This document shows, piece after piece, positions 49,491-58,452 of a stretch of DNA of 64,000 nucleotides. Under the pieces are notes generated by a model, which did no database searches, was not told the origin of the DNA, and saw nothing but the letters and a program-made list of their open reading frames with translations. The translations under genes and the position numbers were made by a program. The stretch spans positions 62,001 through 126,000 of the forward strand of contig NZ_FOAO01000015.1 in the NCBI RefSeq assembly GCF_900109665.1, in the 5' to 3' direction. The stretch comes from Blastococcus sp. DSM 46786. Its GTDB lineage: Bacteria > Actinomycetota > Actinomycetes > Mycobacteriales > Geodermatophilaceae. Every line of letters starts with the position of its first letter. The first letter of the stretch is position 1.

Positions 49491-51065
49491 ATGAGCGGAC
49501 CCGAACTCGCCGGCCTGGCGGCCGAGCAGCGACGGCCCAGGGTCACCGAGATCGAGCAGCACGGGATCGACACGATCCCGGCGGCCGAGCGGAGCTCGGG
49601 TCCCTTCGACTTGTTCCGCATCCAGTTCGGCGGGGCGAACACGTTCGCCACCGTCATCCTCGGCACGTTCCCGGTGCTGCTCGGGCTCTCGCTGCCGCAG
49701 GCGGTCGCGGCGACCCTGCTCGGCGTCGTCGTCGGCGCGCTCATCCTGATGCCGATGGGGCTGTTCGGCCCGCGCACCGGCACGAACAACGCCGTCTCGT
49801 CGGGAGCGCACTTCGGCGTCCGCGGTCGGGTGGTCGGCTCGTTCCTCTCGCTGCTGACCGCGATCGCGTTCTACTCCATCTCGGTGTGGGTCAGCGGTGA
49901 CGCCATCGTCGGTGCCGCGACCCGGTTGTTCGGCGTCGCCGACTCCGACCTGCTGCGCGGCGTCATCTACGCCGTACTCGGCGCGCTGGTGATCGTGGTC
50001 GTGGTGTACGGCTACCAGTTCATGCTGCTGGTCAACAAGATCGTGGTCGTCGGCAACACCGTGCTGATGCTGCTCGGCATCGTGGCCTACGCGTCGCTGT
50101 TCGACTTCGGCTACGACCCGGGCCCGGACGCGTACGCGCTGGGCAGCTTCTGGCCGACCTTCATCCTGTCGGCGCTGATCGTGATGGGTAACCCGATCAG
50201 CTTCGGCGCCTTCCTCGGCGACTGGTCCCGCTACATCCCGGCCGGGACGTCGGCCCCGAAACTGCTGTCGGCGACCTTCCTCGGCCAGCTGGCGACCCTG
50301 GTGCCGTTCCTCTTCGGCGTGGGGACGGCGACGCTGGTGGCCGGCGAGGTCGACTACGTCGTCGCGCTGATCCAGGTCTCGCCCATCTGGTACGCCTGGC
50401 TGCTGGTCGTGGTGGCGTTCCTCGGCGGCATGTCCACCGGCGTCACCTCGCTCTACGGCACCGGGCTGGACTTCTCCTCGGTGTTCCCACGACTGAGCCG
50501 GGTGCAGGCCTCGCTGTTCATCGGCGCGCTGGCCTTCGTCTTCATCCTGGTGGGGCGGCTGGCGTTCGACCTGCTGGGCAGCGTGAACGCCTTCATCGGC
50601 GCGATCGTCATCTGCACCACGCCCTGGATGATCATCATGATGCTCGGCTACGTGGTGCGGCGCGGCCACTACTCGGCCGAGGACGTGCAGGTCTTCAACC
50701 AGGGCCGCACCGGTGGGCTCTACTGGTTCAGCGACGGCGTCAACTGGCGCGGCATGGTGGCCTGGATCCCGGCGGCGGTCGCCGGCCTGCTGTTCGCCAA
50801 CTACCCGCCGCTCATCGTCGGGCCGTTCAGCGCCTCCGTCGCCGGCGGCATCGACGTCAGCCTGCCGGTGTCCCTCGGCCTGGCCGCGGTCATCTACCTG
50901 GCCCTGCTGTTCGCCTTCCCGGAGCCGCGGTACGTCTTCGGCCCGCAGGGGCCGCGGTGGGTGCCGGCGCGCGACGGCGAGGTGCCGCCGGTGACCGACG
51001 ACCCGCGGGCCTCGACGCACCGGGCCGGCCGCAGGACGCCGACGTCCGCAGGAATGGAGAAGTAG
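49491..51065 (+). CDS. NCS1-family purine/cytosine/allantoin-type permease
   Basis: 524 residues with twelve predicted membrane segments. The N-terminal [20 protein letters not shown] followed by [19 protein letters not shown] is the classic NCS1 entry. [39 protein letters not shown] and [20 protein letters not shown] are also family segments. It imports a nitrogenous base or related compound with H+ or Na+. ATG 49491 is preceded by GGAGG. It heads a three-gene operon with a ureohydrolase and a SnoaL-like protein, 2 bases from the former. The substrate is therefore probably a guanidino or ureido compound, or a nucleobase degraded to one (inference from context). Confidence 0.9.
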   Translation: MSGPELAGLAAEQRRPRVTEIEQHGIDTIPAAERSSGPFDLFRIQFGGANTFATVILGTFPVLLGLSLPQAVAATLLGVVVGALILMPMGLFGPRTGTNNAVSSGAHFGVRGRVVGSFLSLLTAIAFYSISVWVSGDAIVGAATRLFGVADSDLLRGVIYAVLGALVIVVVVYGYQFMLLVNKIVVVGNTVLMLLGIVAYASLFDFGYDPGPDAYALGSFWPTFILSALIVMGNPISFGAFLGDWSRYIPAGTSAPKLLSATFLGQLATLVPFLFGVGTATLVAGEVDYVVALIQVSPIWYAWLLVVVAFLGGMSTGVTSLYGTGLDFSSVFPRLSRVQASLFIGALAFVFILVGRLAFDLLGSVNAFIGAIVICTTPWMIIMMLGYVVRRGHYSAEDVQVFNQGRTGGLYWFSDGVNWRGMVAWIPAAVAGLLFANYPPLIVGPFSASVAGGIDVSLPVSLGLAAVIYLALLFAFPEPRYVFGPQGPRWVPARDGEVPPVTDDPRASTHRAGRRTPTSAGMEK

Positions 51066-51067
51066 TC

Positions 51068-52024
51068 GTGGAGCGCATCACCCGCAACGGCCGCGTCGGC
51101 CAGGTCGACGCGACGATCGTCCCCCGGTTCGCCGGGCCGCCGACGTTCGCCCGGCTGCCGCGGATCGACGAGGTGTCCGACGTCGACGTCGCCGTGCTCG
51201 GCGTGCCGTTCGACGCAGGCGTCAGCTACCGGCCGGGCGCCCGCTTCGGCCCGGCGCACGTGCGGGAGTCCTCGCGGCTGCTGCGGCCCTACAACCCCGC
51301 GCAGGACGTCGAGCCGTTCAACCTGCAGCAGGTGGTCGACGCCGGCGACCTCGGCGTGAACCCGTTCTCCATCGACGAGGCGATCGGCCAGATCGAGACC
51401 GGCGCCCGGGCGCTGCTGGAGCGGGCGGGGCGGCTGCTGACCGTGGGCGGTGACCACACGATCGCGCTGCCGCTGCTGCGGGCGCTGCACGCGCAGCACG
51501 GACCGATCGCCGTCGTCCACTTCGACGCCCACCTCGACACCTGGGACACCTACTTCGGTGCCGACTACACGCACGGGACGCCGTTCCGCCGAGCGTCCGA
51601 GGAGGGGCTGCTGGACCAGAGCGGCTGCCTGCACGTGGGCATCCGGGGGCCGCTGTACTCGGTGCAGGACCTCGTGGACGACGTCGAACTCGGCTTCCAG
51701 GTCGTGCACTCGCGGGAGGTCGACGACCTCGGCATCCGCGGGGTGATCGAGAAGATCCAGGCGCGGGTCGAGGACCGGCCGGTGTACGTCTCGGTGGACA
51801 TCGACGTGCTGGACCCCGCCTTCGCGCCCGGCACCGGGACGCCGGAGGCGGGCGGCCTGACCAGCCGCGAGCTGCTGGCGATCCTGCGGTCGTTCGCCGG
51901 CACGAACCTGGTCGGCGCGGACCTGGTCGAGGTCTCCCCCGCGTACGACCACGCCGAGATCACCGGCATCGCGGCCGCGCACGTGGCCTACGAGCTGATC
52001 TCGGCGATGGCGCCGCGTCCGTGA
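51068..52024 (+). CDS. Ureohydrolase (agmatinase/arginase family)
   Basis: 318 residues. Mn-binding motifs in order: [38 protein letters not shown] and [20 protein letters not shown] followed by [32 protein letters not shown] is the typical N-terminal strand of agmatinases. The fold hydrolyses a guanidino group to an amine plus urea. Agmatine, guanidinobutyrate, guanidinopropionate or guanidine itself are all possible substrates in this family, and residues that separate them cannot be judged by eye. GTG 51068 has GGAGAAG upstream. It lies 2 bases after the permease stop and overlaps the next start (GTGA). Confidence 0.9.
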   Translation: MERITRNGRVGQVDATIVPRFAGPPTFARLPRIDEVSDVDVAVLGVPFDAGVSYRPGARFGPAHVRESSRLLRPYNPAQDVEPFNLQQVVDAGDLGVNPFSIDEAIGQIETGARALLERAGRLLTVGGDHTIALPLLRALHAQHGPIAVVHFDAHLDTWDTYFGADYTHGTPFRRASEEGLLDQSGCLHVGIRGPLYSVQDLVDDVELGFQVVHSREVDDLGIRGVIEKIQARVEDRPVYVSVDIDVLDPAFAPGTGTPEAGGLTSRELLAILRSFAGTNLVGADLVEVSPAYDHAEITGIAAAHVAYELISAMAPRP

Positions 52025-52413
52025 CCTCCGCGGACGAGGTGCGGGAGGCCGCGGCCGAGCTGGTCGCGGCCTTCGGCCGCGGGGACCTGGAGGCGTACTT
52101 CGGCTGCTTCGCCGAGGACGCGACCTTCCTGTTCCACACGACCGGCCGGCTGCTGACCTCGACCGCCGAGTACCGGCGGGAGTGGGCCCGCTGGGTCGCC
52201 GAGGACGGGTTCCGGGTGCTGGATTGCGCGACCGACGACACGGCCGTGCAGGTGCTCGGCGACACCGCGGTGCTCACCCACCGGGTGCGCACCACCGTGT
52301 CGACGACGGCGGGCACCGCCGTGCTGCACGAGCGGGAGACGATCGTCTTCTCCCGCGACGGCGACCGCTGGCTGGCCGTGCACGAGCACCTCTCCCCCGC
52401 GCCCAACACCTGA
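52021..52413 (+). CDS. SnoaL-like/NTF2-superfamily protein
   Basis: 130 residues, one NTF2-like cone fold: [60 protein letters not shown] and [20 protein letters not shown], then LSPAP. The ending HEHLSPAP is common in ketosteroid-isomerase-like (DUF4440/SnoaL_3) proteins. No catalytic assignment is possible. It overlaps the ureohydrolase stop by 4 bp, so it is part of the permease operon and may bind or isomerise a product of that pathway. Confidence 0.8.
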   Translation: MTSADEVREAAAELVAAFGRGDLEAYFGCFAEDATFLFHTTGRLLTSTAEYRREWARWVAEDGFRVLDCATDDTAVQVLGDTAVLTHRVRTTVSTTAGTAVLHERETIVFSRDGDRWLAVHEHLSPAPNT

Positions 52414-52450
52414 GGCGGCGCTCACCGCACGAGCCACCGCTGGTGCTGCT

Positions 52451-53335
52451 CTAGGTGGTGCCGTTCCGGTCGACGTCGGGTCCCTCGAACGGTTCGACCA
52501 GCTCGGAGAGTGGGGCCGGTCCGTCGTCCCCGTCGTACACGTACTGGAGCCGCCCGTCGGTGAGCGCCGGACGGCTCATGATCGGCCGGATGCGGCGTGG
52601 CTCGGCCATCGCGGAGGCGACGTCCGGATGGGCGGTGAGGTCGCGCAGGGTCGACGCGGTGGCGTTCATCATCGTCAGCGACCCGTCGCGGAACCCGCGG
52701 AACGCCTCGGTGACCGGCAGCCAGGTCACCCGGTCGGCCTCGCCGCCGACGTCGCGGGTGCGCTGACCGGCCGGCAGCGCGGCGAGGAAGAACCGGGTGT
52801 CGAACCGGCGGGCCGACCACTCCGGCGTGATCCAGTGGGCCCAGGGGCGGAGCAGGTCGGCGCGCAGCAGCAGGGACCGCGCGGCCAGGAAGTCGCTGAG
52901 CGCGAGCGTGCCCTCGATGAGCGCCAGGCGGTCGCGCTCCCAGTCGTCGCCGGTGGTGTCGGTGACCGGCGTGCCGTCCCGGTGCGCGGCGAGCAGGACG
53001 CCGGACTCCTCGAACGTCTCGCGGACCGCCGCCGCGACCAGCGCGGTCGCCAGCCCGGGGTCGCAGGAGAAGGCCGCCGCCCACTCGGTGGGCGACGGGC
53101 CGGCCCAGTGCTCGGCTGCCTCGCGGTCGCGGAGGTCGACCGAGCCGCCCGGGTAGACGTGCATGCCGGGAGCGAAGGCCATGGTCGGACGGCGCCGGAG
53201 CAGGTAGACCTCCGGGCCGGTCGCCCCGTCGCGGAGCAGGACGACGCTGGCGGCGTCGCGGGCCGCCACGACCTCGGTCTCCCCGCGCAGGTAGCGCGCG
53301 ACGAGCTCCGTCCGGTCGGCAGCCATGGCGGTCAT
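52451..53335 (-). CDS. Large Nudix hydrolase (NUDT7/NUDT19-like)
   Basis: 294 residues. DAASVVLLRDGATGPEVYLL and RRRPTMAFAPGMHVYPGGSV, then a Nudix helix in AAVRETFEESGVLLAAHR that keeps RExxEExG. The insertion between strand and Nudix box (WAGPSPTEWAAAFSCDPGLA) is typical of the NUDT19-like bacterial group near 300 residues, some of which hydrolyse CoA derivatives. C-terminal LRPWAHWITPEWSARRFDTR is also diagnostic. ATG 53335 or ATG 53326; no clear RBS. It is convergent with the SnoaL gene and marks the left edge of the accessory region. Confidence 0.85.
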   Translation of the reverse strand: MTAMAADRTELVARYLRGETEVVAARDAASVVLLRDGATGPEVYLLRRRPTMAFAPGMHVYPGGSVDLRDREAAEHWAGPSPTEWAAAFSCDPGLATALVAAAVRETFEESGVLLAAHRDGTPVTDTTGDDWERDRLALIEGTLALSDFLAARSLLLRADLLRPWAHWITPEWSARRFDTRFFLAALPAGQRTRDVGGEADRVTWLPVTEAFRGFRDGSLTMMNATASTLRDLTAHPDVASAMAEPRRIRPIMSRPALTDGRLQYVYDGDDGPAPLSELVEPFEGPDVDRNGTT

Positions 53336-53395
53336 GCTCGCACCGGGAGGCCCGGGACGGCCCGGCGCCCAGAGCACGTGCTGTTCGGGATGAGC

Positions 53396-54145
53396 TCAGC
53401 CCAGCAGCAGGCGCCAGGTGGCGTAGCCGTCGTCGGCCGCCTCGCCGAGCCGGCGCCACTCGGCGGCGGCCGGATCGCCGAGCACCTCGTCGAGCCGCTG
53501 CAGCCGTTTGCGGTCACTGCCGGCGAAGCGGTCCCGCTCGGCGAGCGGGTCGGCGACGAGGCCGGTCAGGAAGGCGGCGTCCCCGCTGTGCCGCTCCCGG
53601 TCGCGAGCGTCGGTCGCCCAGGCGGCGGCCTTCAGCACCAGGGCGCCGAGCGGGTCAGGCACCGGGACGAGCGCCGTCCGCGCGCCCTTGATCACGTGCA
53701 CCGGCATCGCCCGGCGCAGCGCCTGGGTGCCGCCCTCGATGCGGATCGTGTCGCCACCGACCGTGCGCAGCCGCCGGCGCGGCGGGGTGTGGTCCGGGGC
53801 GAGGACGTCGGCGCGGGCCTGGTCCCGGGCCCGGACGAAGCGGTAGACCTTGCCGGCGGCGTCCGGCTGCGGCTCGAGGTCCAGCTCCCGCACCGCGCGC
53901 ACGCAGCGCGCCAGGCCCGCCTCGTCGGTGAGCAGGTCGGCGAGGACGTCGACGTCCTGGCTGGCCCGTGTCGCCGCCCGCCCGGCGAGCAGGCCGTGCA
54001 GCATCACCATCTGGCCGCCGACGAGCACCCACCCGGTGGGTGGCAGTTGATCGGCGAGGTCGAGGACGAGCTCCCAGAGGGTGTCCAGCGGGCCGGCCAG
54101 CGCCGGTAGCTCGACCCGCGGCTGCGGTGGTCCGGCACCGGTCAC
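53396..54145 (-). CDS. AbiEii-like nucleotidyltransferase (putative toxin)
   Basis: 249 residues. The nucleotidyltransferase core is GWVLVGGQMVMLHGLLAGR, then ATRASQDVDVLADLLTDEAG, with the DxD metal pair in QDVDVL (about 57-59). ADVLAPDHTPPRRRL and GALVLKAAAWATDARDRERH (about 177-196) continue the AbiEii/MenA-like pattern. AbiEii-type toxins transfer nucleotides to tRNA or other targets and stop growth. The start GTG 54145 overlaps the TGA of the HTH gene upstream (GTGA). That order, HTH protein then nucleotidyltransferase, is the AbiEi-AbiEii arrangement. Toxicity is inferred, not shown. Confidence 0.75.
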   Translation of the reverse strand: MTGAGPPQPRVELPALAGPLDTLWELVLDLADQLPPTGWVLVGGQMVMLHGLLAGRAATRASQDVDVLADLLTDEAGLARCVRAVRELDLEPQPDAAGKVYRFVRARDQARADVLAPDHTPPRRRLRTVGGDTIRIEGGTQALRRAMPVHVIKGARTALVPVPDPLGALVLKAAAWATDARDRERHSGDAAFLTGLVADPLAERDRFAGSDRKRLQRLDEVLGDPAAAEWRRLGEAADDGYATWRLLLG

Positions 54146-54819
54146 CGGGGCAGGTCGCCCAGCGCGGCCGCGAGCAGGTCGAGGCCGGCCCGACGGGTGC
54201 GCACGTCGGGTGACTCGGCGAGGTCGACGGCGACGACCGCGGCCGGCATGTGCGCGCGGCCGGGAAGGCTCAGCTCGTACCGCGGCACGCGGACGACCAG
54301 GTTGGCCTCCCCGCGCTCGGACAGGCCGAGATCGCGACGCAGCCCCGCGAGCGTGCTCTCGGCGCAGTACACCTCGGCCGCCGCCTCGGGGGTGACGATG
54401 TCGGCTCCGACGGCGGCCGCCGCGGTCAGCCCGGAGGGCACGACGCCGTCGGTGTCGAGCAGCCGCTGCCGGTAGGCGGGCAGCACCCGTAGGTCGTGTC
54501 GCTCCGCGCGGTTGCGGGCGGCGGCGACCAGACGCTCGGCGTCGTAGCCGCGCAGCCGGCTCAGCAGGCGCGAGCGGTCCGCGGGCGGCAGCCAGCCGAC
54601 GTCCTCGCCGGAGAGCTGCCACAGCGCGGCCCACACCGTCCGGGGTGCCAGGGCGCGCCCCGCGGTGATCGGCAGGCGCGCCCGGCCTTCCACGGCGTCC
54701 TCGTCGAGCACGAGCGTGCGCCCGACCCGGCGGGCGGTCAGCTTGCCGGCGCGGATCAGCCGGCGGACCTGCTCCGGCTCGACGCCGAGACGCTCGGCGG
54801 CCTGGTCCACGGTCAGCAT
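54142..54819 (-). CDS. Helix-turn-helix partner of the nucleotidyltransferase (putative AbiEi-like antitoxin)
   Basis: 225 residues. An excisionase/MerR-like HTH: MLTVDQAAERLGVEPEQVRR, then LIRAGKLTARRVGRTLVLDE (residues 1-40). It differs from the usual AbiEi winged helix but occupies the same place. The middle (LWQLSGEDVGWLPPADRSRL; RLRGYDAERLVAAARNRAER) and the C-terminal YELSLPGRAHMPAAVVAVDL, which resembles the AbiEi C-terminal domain, are helical/mixed. ATG 54819 is selected because GAGGGGGAT lies 4-5 bases upstream; a frame from GTG 54966 would overlap the orphan antitoxin. A 9-bp palindrome at 54834-54872 lies just upstream, consistent with autoregulation. Confidence 0.7.
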   Translation of the reverse strand: MLTVDQAAERLGVEPEQVRRLIRAGKLTARRVGRTLVLDEDAVEGRARLPITAGRALAPRTVWAALWQLSGEDVGWLPPADRSRLLSRLRGYDAERLVAAARNRAERHDLRVLPAYRQRLLDTDGVVPSGLTAAAAVGADIVTPEAAAEVYCAESTLAGLRRDLGLSERGEANLVVRVPRYELSLPGRAHMPAAVVAVDLAESPDVRTRRAGLDLLAAALGDLPR

Positions 54820-54833
54820 GCCGATCCCCCTCA

Positions 54834-54872
54834 TTGGCACAAACAGGCGTGTTGCACGACCTATTGTGCCAA
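54834..54872 (-). promoter_or_regulatory. Palindromic operator of the AbiE-like pair
   Basis: TTGGCACAA (54834-54842) and TTGTGCCAA (54864-54872) are perfect complements separated by 21 bases, about two helical turns between arms. They stand 14 bases upstream of ATG 54819. The interval includes GTGTTGCAC. The AT content is high for the region. Confidence 0.6.
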
Positions 54873-54962
54873 CGAGTCGGCTGCAGGTGCCCGAGGCGCG
54901 CAGGAGGGGCGACGGTTCCGCACCGGGCAGACGTGGACGGCGGACCGCAACGACCCCAACGG

Positions 54963-55199
54963 TCACCTGCGGTCGGCGTCGCGCACTTCCAGGATGGCTT
55001 CACCGGACAGCCGACTGCCGGTGATGAGCACGCGATGCTGCACGCGGTCCCACAACGAGTCCGGGCTCGGGCGCCGGGCGAGCGCCACCAGTTGCCCGCG
55101 CAGGTACTCCTGCAGCGGCTGACCGGCTCGGGCCGCGCGCGTCGCCAACTCTGCCGCGACGTCATCGGGAACGTCAGGGACGGTCATGGACACCGGCAT
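54963..55199 (-). CDS. Orphan FitA/VapB-type ribbon-helix-helix antitoxin
   Basis: 78 residues. MTVPDVPDDVAAELATRAAR then AGQPLQEYLRGQLVALARRP is the Arc/FitA-like RHH domain. The toxin-binding tail LITGSRLSGEAILEVRDADR is the standard ending of these antitoxins. Normally a PIN-domain VapC starts at an overlapping GTGA. Here GTG 54966-54964 does overlap the TGA, but it reads VTVGVVAVRRPRLPG with no PIN motif. ATG 55199 is 6 bases after a TACCTT box (55206-55211, minus strand), suggesting a leaderless message; ATG 55187 is an alternative. It may neutralise a related toxin elsewhere or be a relic. Confidence 0.75.
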   Translation of the reverse strand: MPVSMTVPDVPDDVAAELATRAARAGQPLQEYLRGQLVALARRPSPDSLWDRVQHRVLITGSRLSGEAILEVRDADRR

Positions 55200-55343
55200 G
55201 CGTGCAAGGTAACGGCGGTCGCAGCGGTACGGCAGCGGAGACAACAGGGATGCGTCCGTCTGACGCCACACCGCCCGCATCGCGGGGTGGCACCTCGCAG
55301 CGCCGCTCCGCGATGGTTCCGCCGGAGGCAGGAAGCGGCTCGA

Positions 55344-56657
55344 TCAAGCAGCCTCCGCAGGGAAGACGACGAGCGATCCGTCGCGGCTCCGCTCGATCTC
55401 GATCGCGACGTCAGCCTGGTGGAGGCCGACATCGAGACCGTCACCCAGAGCCCGGAGCCGATACGCGGTCGTGAGGAGGTGGTCCACCTCTCCCGGCGTG
55501 ACGACGACGCTGAGGAAGCCGCCGGAACGCTTCACCTCGAGAGTCGACAGCCGGTGGAGCACCGAGGTGATCCCGGACTCCAGTTCGTCGACGCGACGCT
55601 CGTCTTCCTTCAGGGAACGGATGAAGGTCTTGAAGGGATGGTTGCCGCCCTCGAGTTGGGCGTGCTCGACGGCCTGGAGGACCAGCACCCGGCGCTTGAG
55701 AGCGATCACGAGCCTCGCAAGCTCGAGGTGCGCACGGAAGGCGCCGCCGTCCTCGTCGATGCCCGGGAACGCCTTCGTGAGCGCGCCGACCTCCACCGGT
55801 CCGTCAGGGAGCTTGTCCAGCGCTTCTTGCCACTTGCCGAGCCGCCTGCGGGTCTGCTCCATCGCCTTGCCGATGGCATGCACGGCGGAGTCGAGGCCGA
55901 GGGACAGCCCGAGGCGACCCTGGTCGAGGAGGATCGAGGTGGCCTTGTCGATGGCGTCACGGCAGCCGTCGAGTTCGCTCCGCTCCGCATCGAGCTTGTC
56001 CTCGTGCAACTGCTCGAGCAGGTCGGTGATCCGCTCGATCGACTTCTGGCGCTGCTGATCGGCATGCGCACTGACGCCGACCGCGACGGCCATCAGGACC
56101 AGAGGCGCGGCCACCGTCAAAGCCCCGGCGCCCGCGGCCGCCACCCCTGCGGTCGCGGCCGACCCGCCCACCGCCCCAGCAGCCGCTGCCTTGCCCGCAA
56201 CGGGGACGAACGCGGCGTGGGAAGTGACTCCGGAGGAGTTGACCAGAGCGCTGCGAATCCCTCCCGCGACCCCCTTGGCGGCCATGGGTCGCACGAGCCC
56301 CTTGCCGACCTCTGCTGCGACCTTGGCCGGGACCACCATCCGGTACAGCACCTCACCGCTCGAGGCGGCGTTCAGCGTCGGCGAGGCTGACTTCGCCGTC
56401 TGCGTGACCAGCTGCGACAGCTGCTGCGCCAGGGGGCTCGCCGCGTGCAGCGCGATACCGCCGTTCCGGTCGCGTCGGGTGGACATCGGATGCGCTTCCA
56501 GCGTGGCGATCGGAGCCGCGGCGAGTGTCGCCAGGGCTGTCCTCAGCTCCGCCAGACGGGCGGGCGTCATGCCTTCGTCGCCCAGCACATCGGGAACGCT
56601 CACGTCCTCGGTGGCGAGCGTCCACACCGGCACGGGCGCGTTGCTATCGGCAGTCAC
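55344..56657 (-). CDS. Membrane and coiled-coil protein, unknown
   Basis: 437 residues; no family recognised. Residues 1-80 are mixed. A long Ala/Gly/Val-rich stretch (about 150-195; AGAGALTVAAPLVLMAVAVG) forms one or two membrane-type helices. The following 220 residues are charged and heptad-like (QQRQKSIERITDLLEQLHED; AMEQTRRRLGKWQEALDKL; FIRSLKEDERRVDELESGI). The C terminus is strand-rich (VVVTPGEVDHLLTTAYRLRA; VAIEIERSRDGSLVVFPAE). Codons are visibly less GC-rich than in neighbours, pointing to acquisition. GTG 56657 (GGAG 9 bases upstream) is preferred to ATG 56723. It lies downstream of, and in the same direction as, the exonuclease-helicase pair, which suggests but does not prove a joint role. 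Confidence 0.6.
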   Translation of the reverse strand: MTADSNAPVPVWTLATEDVSVPDVLGDEGMTPARLAELRTALATLAAAPIATLEAHPMSTRRDRNGGIALHAASPLAQQLSQLVTQTAKSASPTLNAASSGEVLYRMVVPAKVAAEVGKGLVRPMAAKGVAGGIRSALVNSSGVTSHAAFVPVAGKAAAAGAVGGSAATAGVAAAGAGALTVAAPLVLMAVAVGVSAHADQQRQKSIERITDLLEQLHEDKLDAERSELDGCRDAIDKATSILLDQGRLGLSLGLDSAVHAIGKAMEQTRRRLGKWQEALDKLPDGPVEVGALTKAFPGIDEDGGAFRAHLELARLVIALKRRVLVLQAVEHAQLEGGNHPFKTFIRSLKEDERRVDELESGITSVLHRLSTLEVKRSGGFLSVVVTPGEVDHLLTTAYRLRALGDGLDVGLHQADVAIEIERSRDGSLVVFPAEAA

Positions 56658-56793
56658 GTACTTCTTCTCCCCGGGTTGGTCTTCCAGCGCGCAGACGGCA
56701 TCAGCGGCAGCTGACGGCGGCATCGGTGCGCCCCATGATCGGTCCGATCGACGGGTCTCCCCGTACCTCGGCGGTTCGGCGGTTCGGCGAGGC

Positions 56794-58452
56794 TCACCGT
56801 CCTCGCCCGTCCCCCTCCTTGCTCGACAGCCGCTGCGCCACGGCCGGGCCGCCGACGCGTCGGATGAGCTCCAGGTCGCCGCAGACGACGAGCAGGTCGC
56901 GGGCGCGGGACAGCGCGACGTAGAGCATCTCCTTGGCGCGCGCCTCGTCCCGGAAGCCGTTGACGGCCAGCACGACGGCCGGCCGCTCCAGTCCCTTGAA
57001 ACCGAGCACGTGCCCGTAGAAGACGTCGTCGTCCTGCCAGTAGGTCGCCCAGTAGGCGTCCTGCCCCTCGGCCTGGCGTTCGACCTGCACCGGGTGGCGC
57101 CGGTGCGTGGTCAGCAGAGCGACCGACTCGGGCGGCCACCCGTCGTCCAGCAGTTCGTCGGCGACGTCGTCGGCCGCGCCGACGGCGTCCTCCGTCGGGC
57201 ACTGGACGAAGCGCACCGGCACACCGGACGAACCACGGATCTTCATCTGCTCGGGCGCGAGGCTGGAGAACGTGCCGGCGATCTGCTTGGTGTTGCGCAG
57301 GTTCTCGTTGAGCGGGATCGGCATCAGGTCGACGGTCGGCCGGCCCTGCCGCGCGAAGATGCGCTGCCCCTCGTCGGAGAAGACGTACAGCGAGCCCGTG
57401 CCGGGATCGCGCAGCGCCGCCAGGACGGCGTCCCACCAGCTCTGGGCGAAGTCCTGGCCCTCGTCGACGACGATCGCGTCGAACCGCTCGCCCTCGGGAA
57501 GCTCCGCCGCGAGCGACACCATCGCCGCGGGCAGGAACTCCTCCCAGTAGCCGCTGTCGTCGTCCGAGCCGGGCTCCACGCCCCAGCCGATGCCGAGGTT
57601 GTGGAAGGTGCCGACGTAGGCCGGCCGCTGCCGCTTCGGCAGCGTCTCGACGCGGCGCTTGAGGAACTCGGCCAGACCGCGCGAGTAGCACATGACCGCG
57701 ACCCGTTGACCGTCCGCGGCGAGGCGGCGGGCCTTCTCGACGGCCAGCCAGGTCTTCCCGGAGCCGGCGCCGCCCCGGATCTCCACCCGGGGAAAGTCCG
57801 CGAGCAGGTCGAGGACCTTCGCCTGGTCCCGGGTGAGCAGGTCGCAGGCGGCCTCGCGCTCGGCCAGCTGGGCGAGCAGGTGCTGCTGCGGGATGGCGGT
57901 GCCGGCCAGGCAGTCGACGAGCGCTTCGACGTCCTCGGCGGTCGGCGGGTCGGGCTCGTCGCGGACCTTCTCCAGCGCGGCCCTGATCCGGGCGGCGGCG
58001 TGCGGGACGTCGGTCGTGTCGATCGCCATCCAGCGGGCGAGGCCAGGCGCCATGAAGTCCGATGCCAGCGTGGTGGCCGGCAGCGCGACGAGGTGCGCCG
58101 TCCGGGGCCGACCGGCGGACCAGCGCGGGTGATCGGCGAGGTAGCCGCACAGCAGGTACTTGCAGGCGACGGCCTGGTCGACCGGGTGGATCACGTGGTC
58201 GGTGCCATCGCCGCCCTGCCGCCACTCCCCCCGCTGCAGCGTGACGTGCCCACCCTTGACCTCGACGACGGCGACGCCCACGCCCGGCCAGGCGACGACG
58301 ACGTCGGCCTCGCGGTCCTGCTGCCCGTCGCTCAGCCGGACGTTGCAGAAGAGGACGGCGTCGTCGGGCAGCTGGTCACGCAGCGTCCGGACGAAGAGCT
58401 CCTCGGACGCATGGGCGAACTGCGGGTCGTCGGGGAACAGGCGGGCGGTCAC
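56794..58452 (-). CDS. NERD nuclease-related domain fused to a UvrD-like SF1 helicase
   Basis: 552 residues. The NERD domain (1-130) includes READVVVAWPGVGVAVVEVK, with the D and ExK of a PD-(D/E)xK-like fold. The helicase core begins LLTRDQAKVLDLL, with Walker A IRGGAGSGKTWLAVEKARRL (about 210), Walker B DAIVVDEGQDFAQSWWDAVL (about 320), PIPLNENLRNTKQIAGTF, and a C-terminal motif VI MLYVALSRARDLLVV (about 520). NERD-helicases occur in DNA repair and in several antiviral systems. GTG 58452 overlaps the TGA of the exonuclease gene (GTGA), so both are co-translated. Action on DNA ends or RNA-DNA hybrids is plausible; nothing visible identifies the target. Confidence 0.85.
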   Translation of the reverse strand: MTARLFPDDPQFAHASEELFVRTLRDQLPDDAVLFCNVRLSDGQQDREADVVVAWPGVGVAVVEVKGGHVTLQRGEWRQGGDGTDHVIHPVDQAVACKYLLCGYLADHPRWSAGRPRTAHLVALPATTLASDFMAPGLARWMAIDTTDVPHAAARIRAALEKVRDEPDPPTAEDVEALVDCLAGTAIPQQHLLAQLAEREAACDLLTRDQAKVLDLLADFPRVEIRGGAGSGKTWLAVEKARRLAADGQRVAVMCYSRGLAEFLKRRVETLPKRQRPAYVGTFHNLGIGWGVEPGSDDDSGYWEEFLPAAMVSLAAELPEGERFDAIVVDEGQDFAQSWWDAVLAALRDPGTGSLYVFSDEGQRIFARQGRPTVDLMPIPLNENLRNTKQIAGTFSSLAPEQMKIRGSSGVPVRFVQCPTEDAVGAADDVADELLDDGWPPESVALLTTHRRHPVQVERQAEGQDAYWATYWQDDDVFYGHVLGFKGLERPAVVLAVNGFRDEARAKEMLYVALSRARDLLVVCGDLELIRRVGGPAVAQRLSSKEGDGRGR

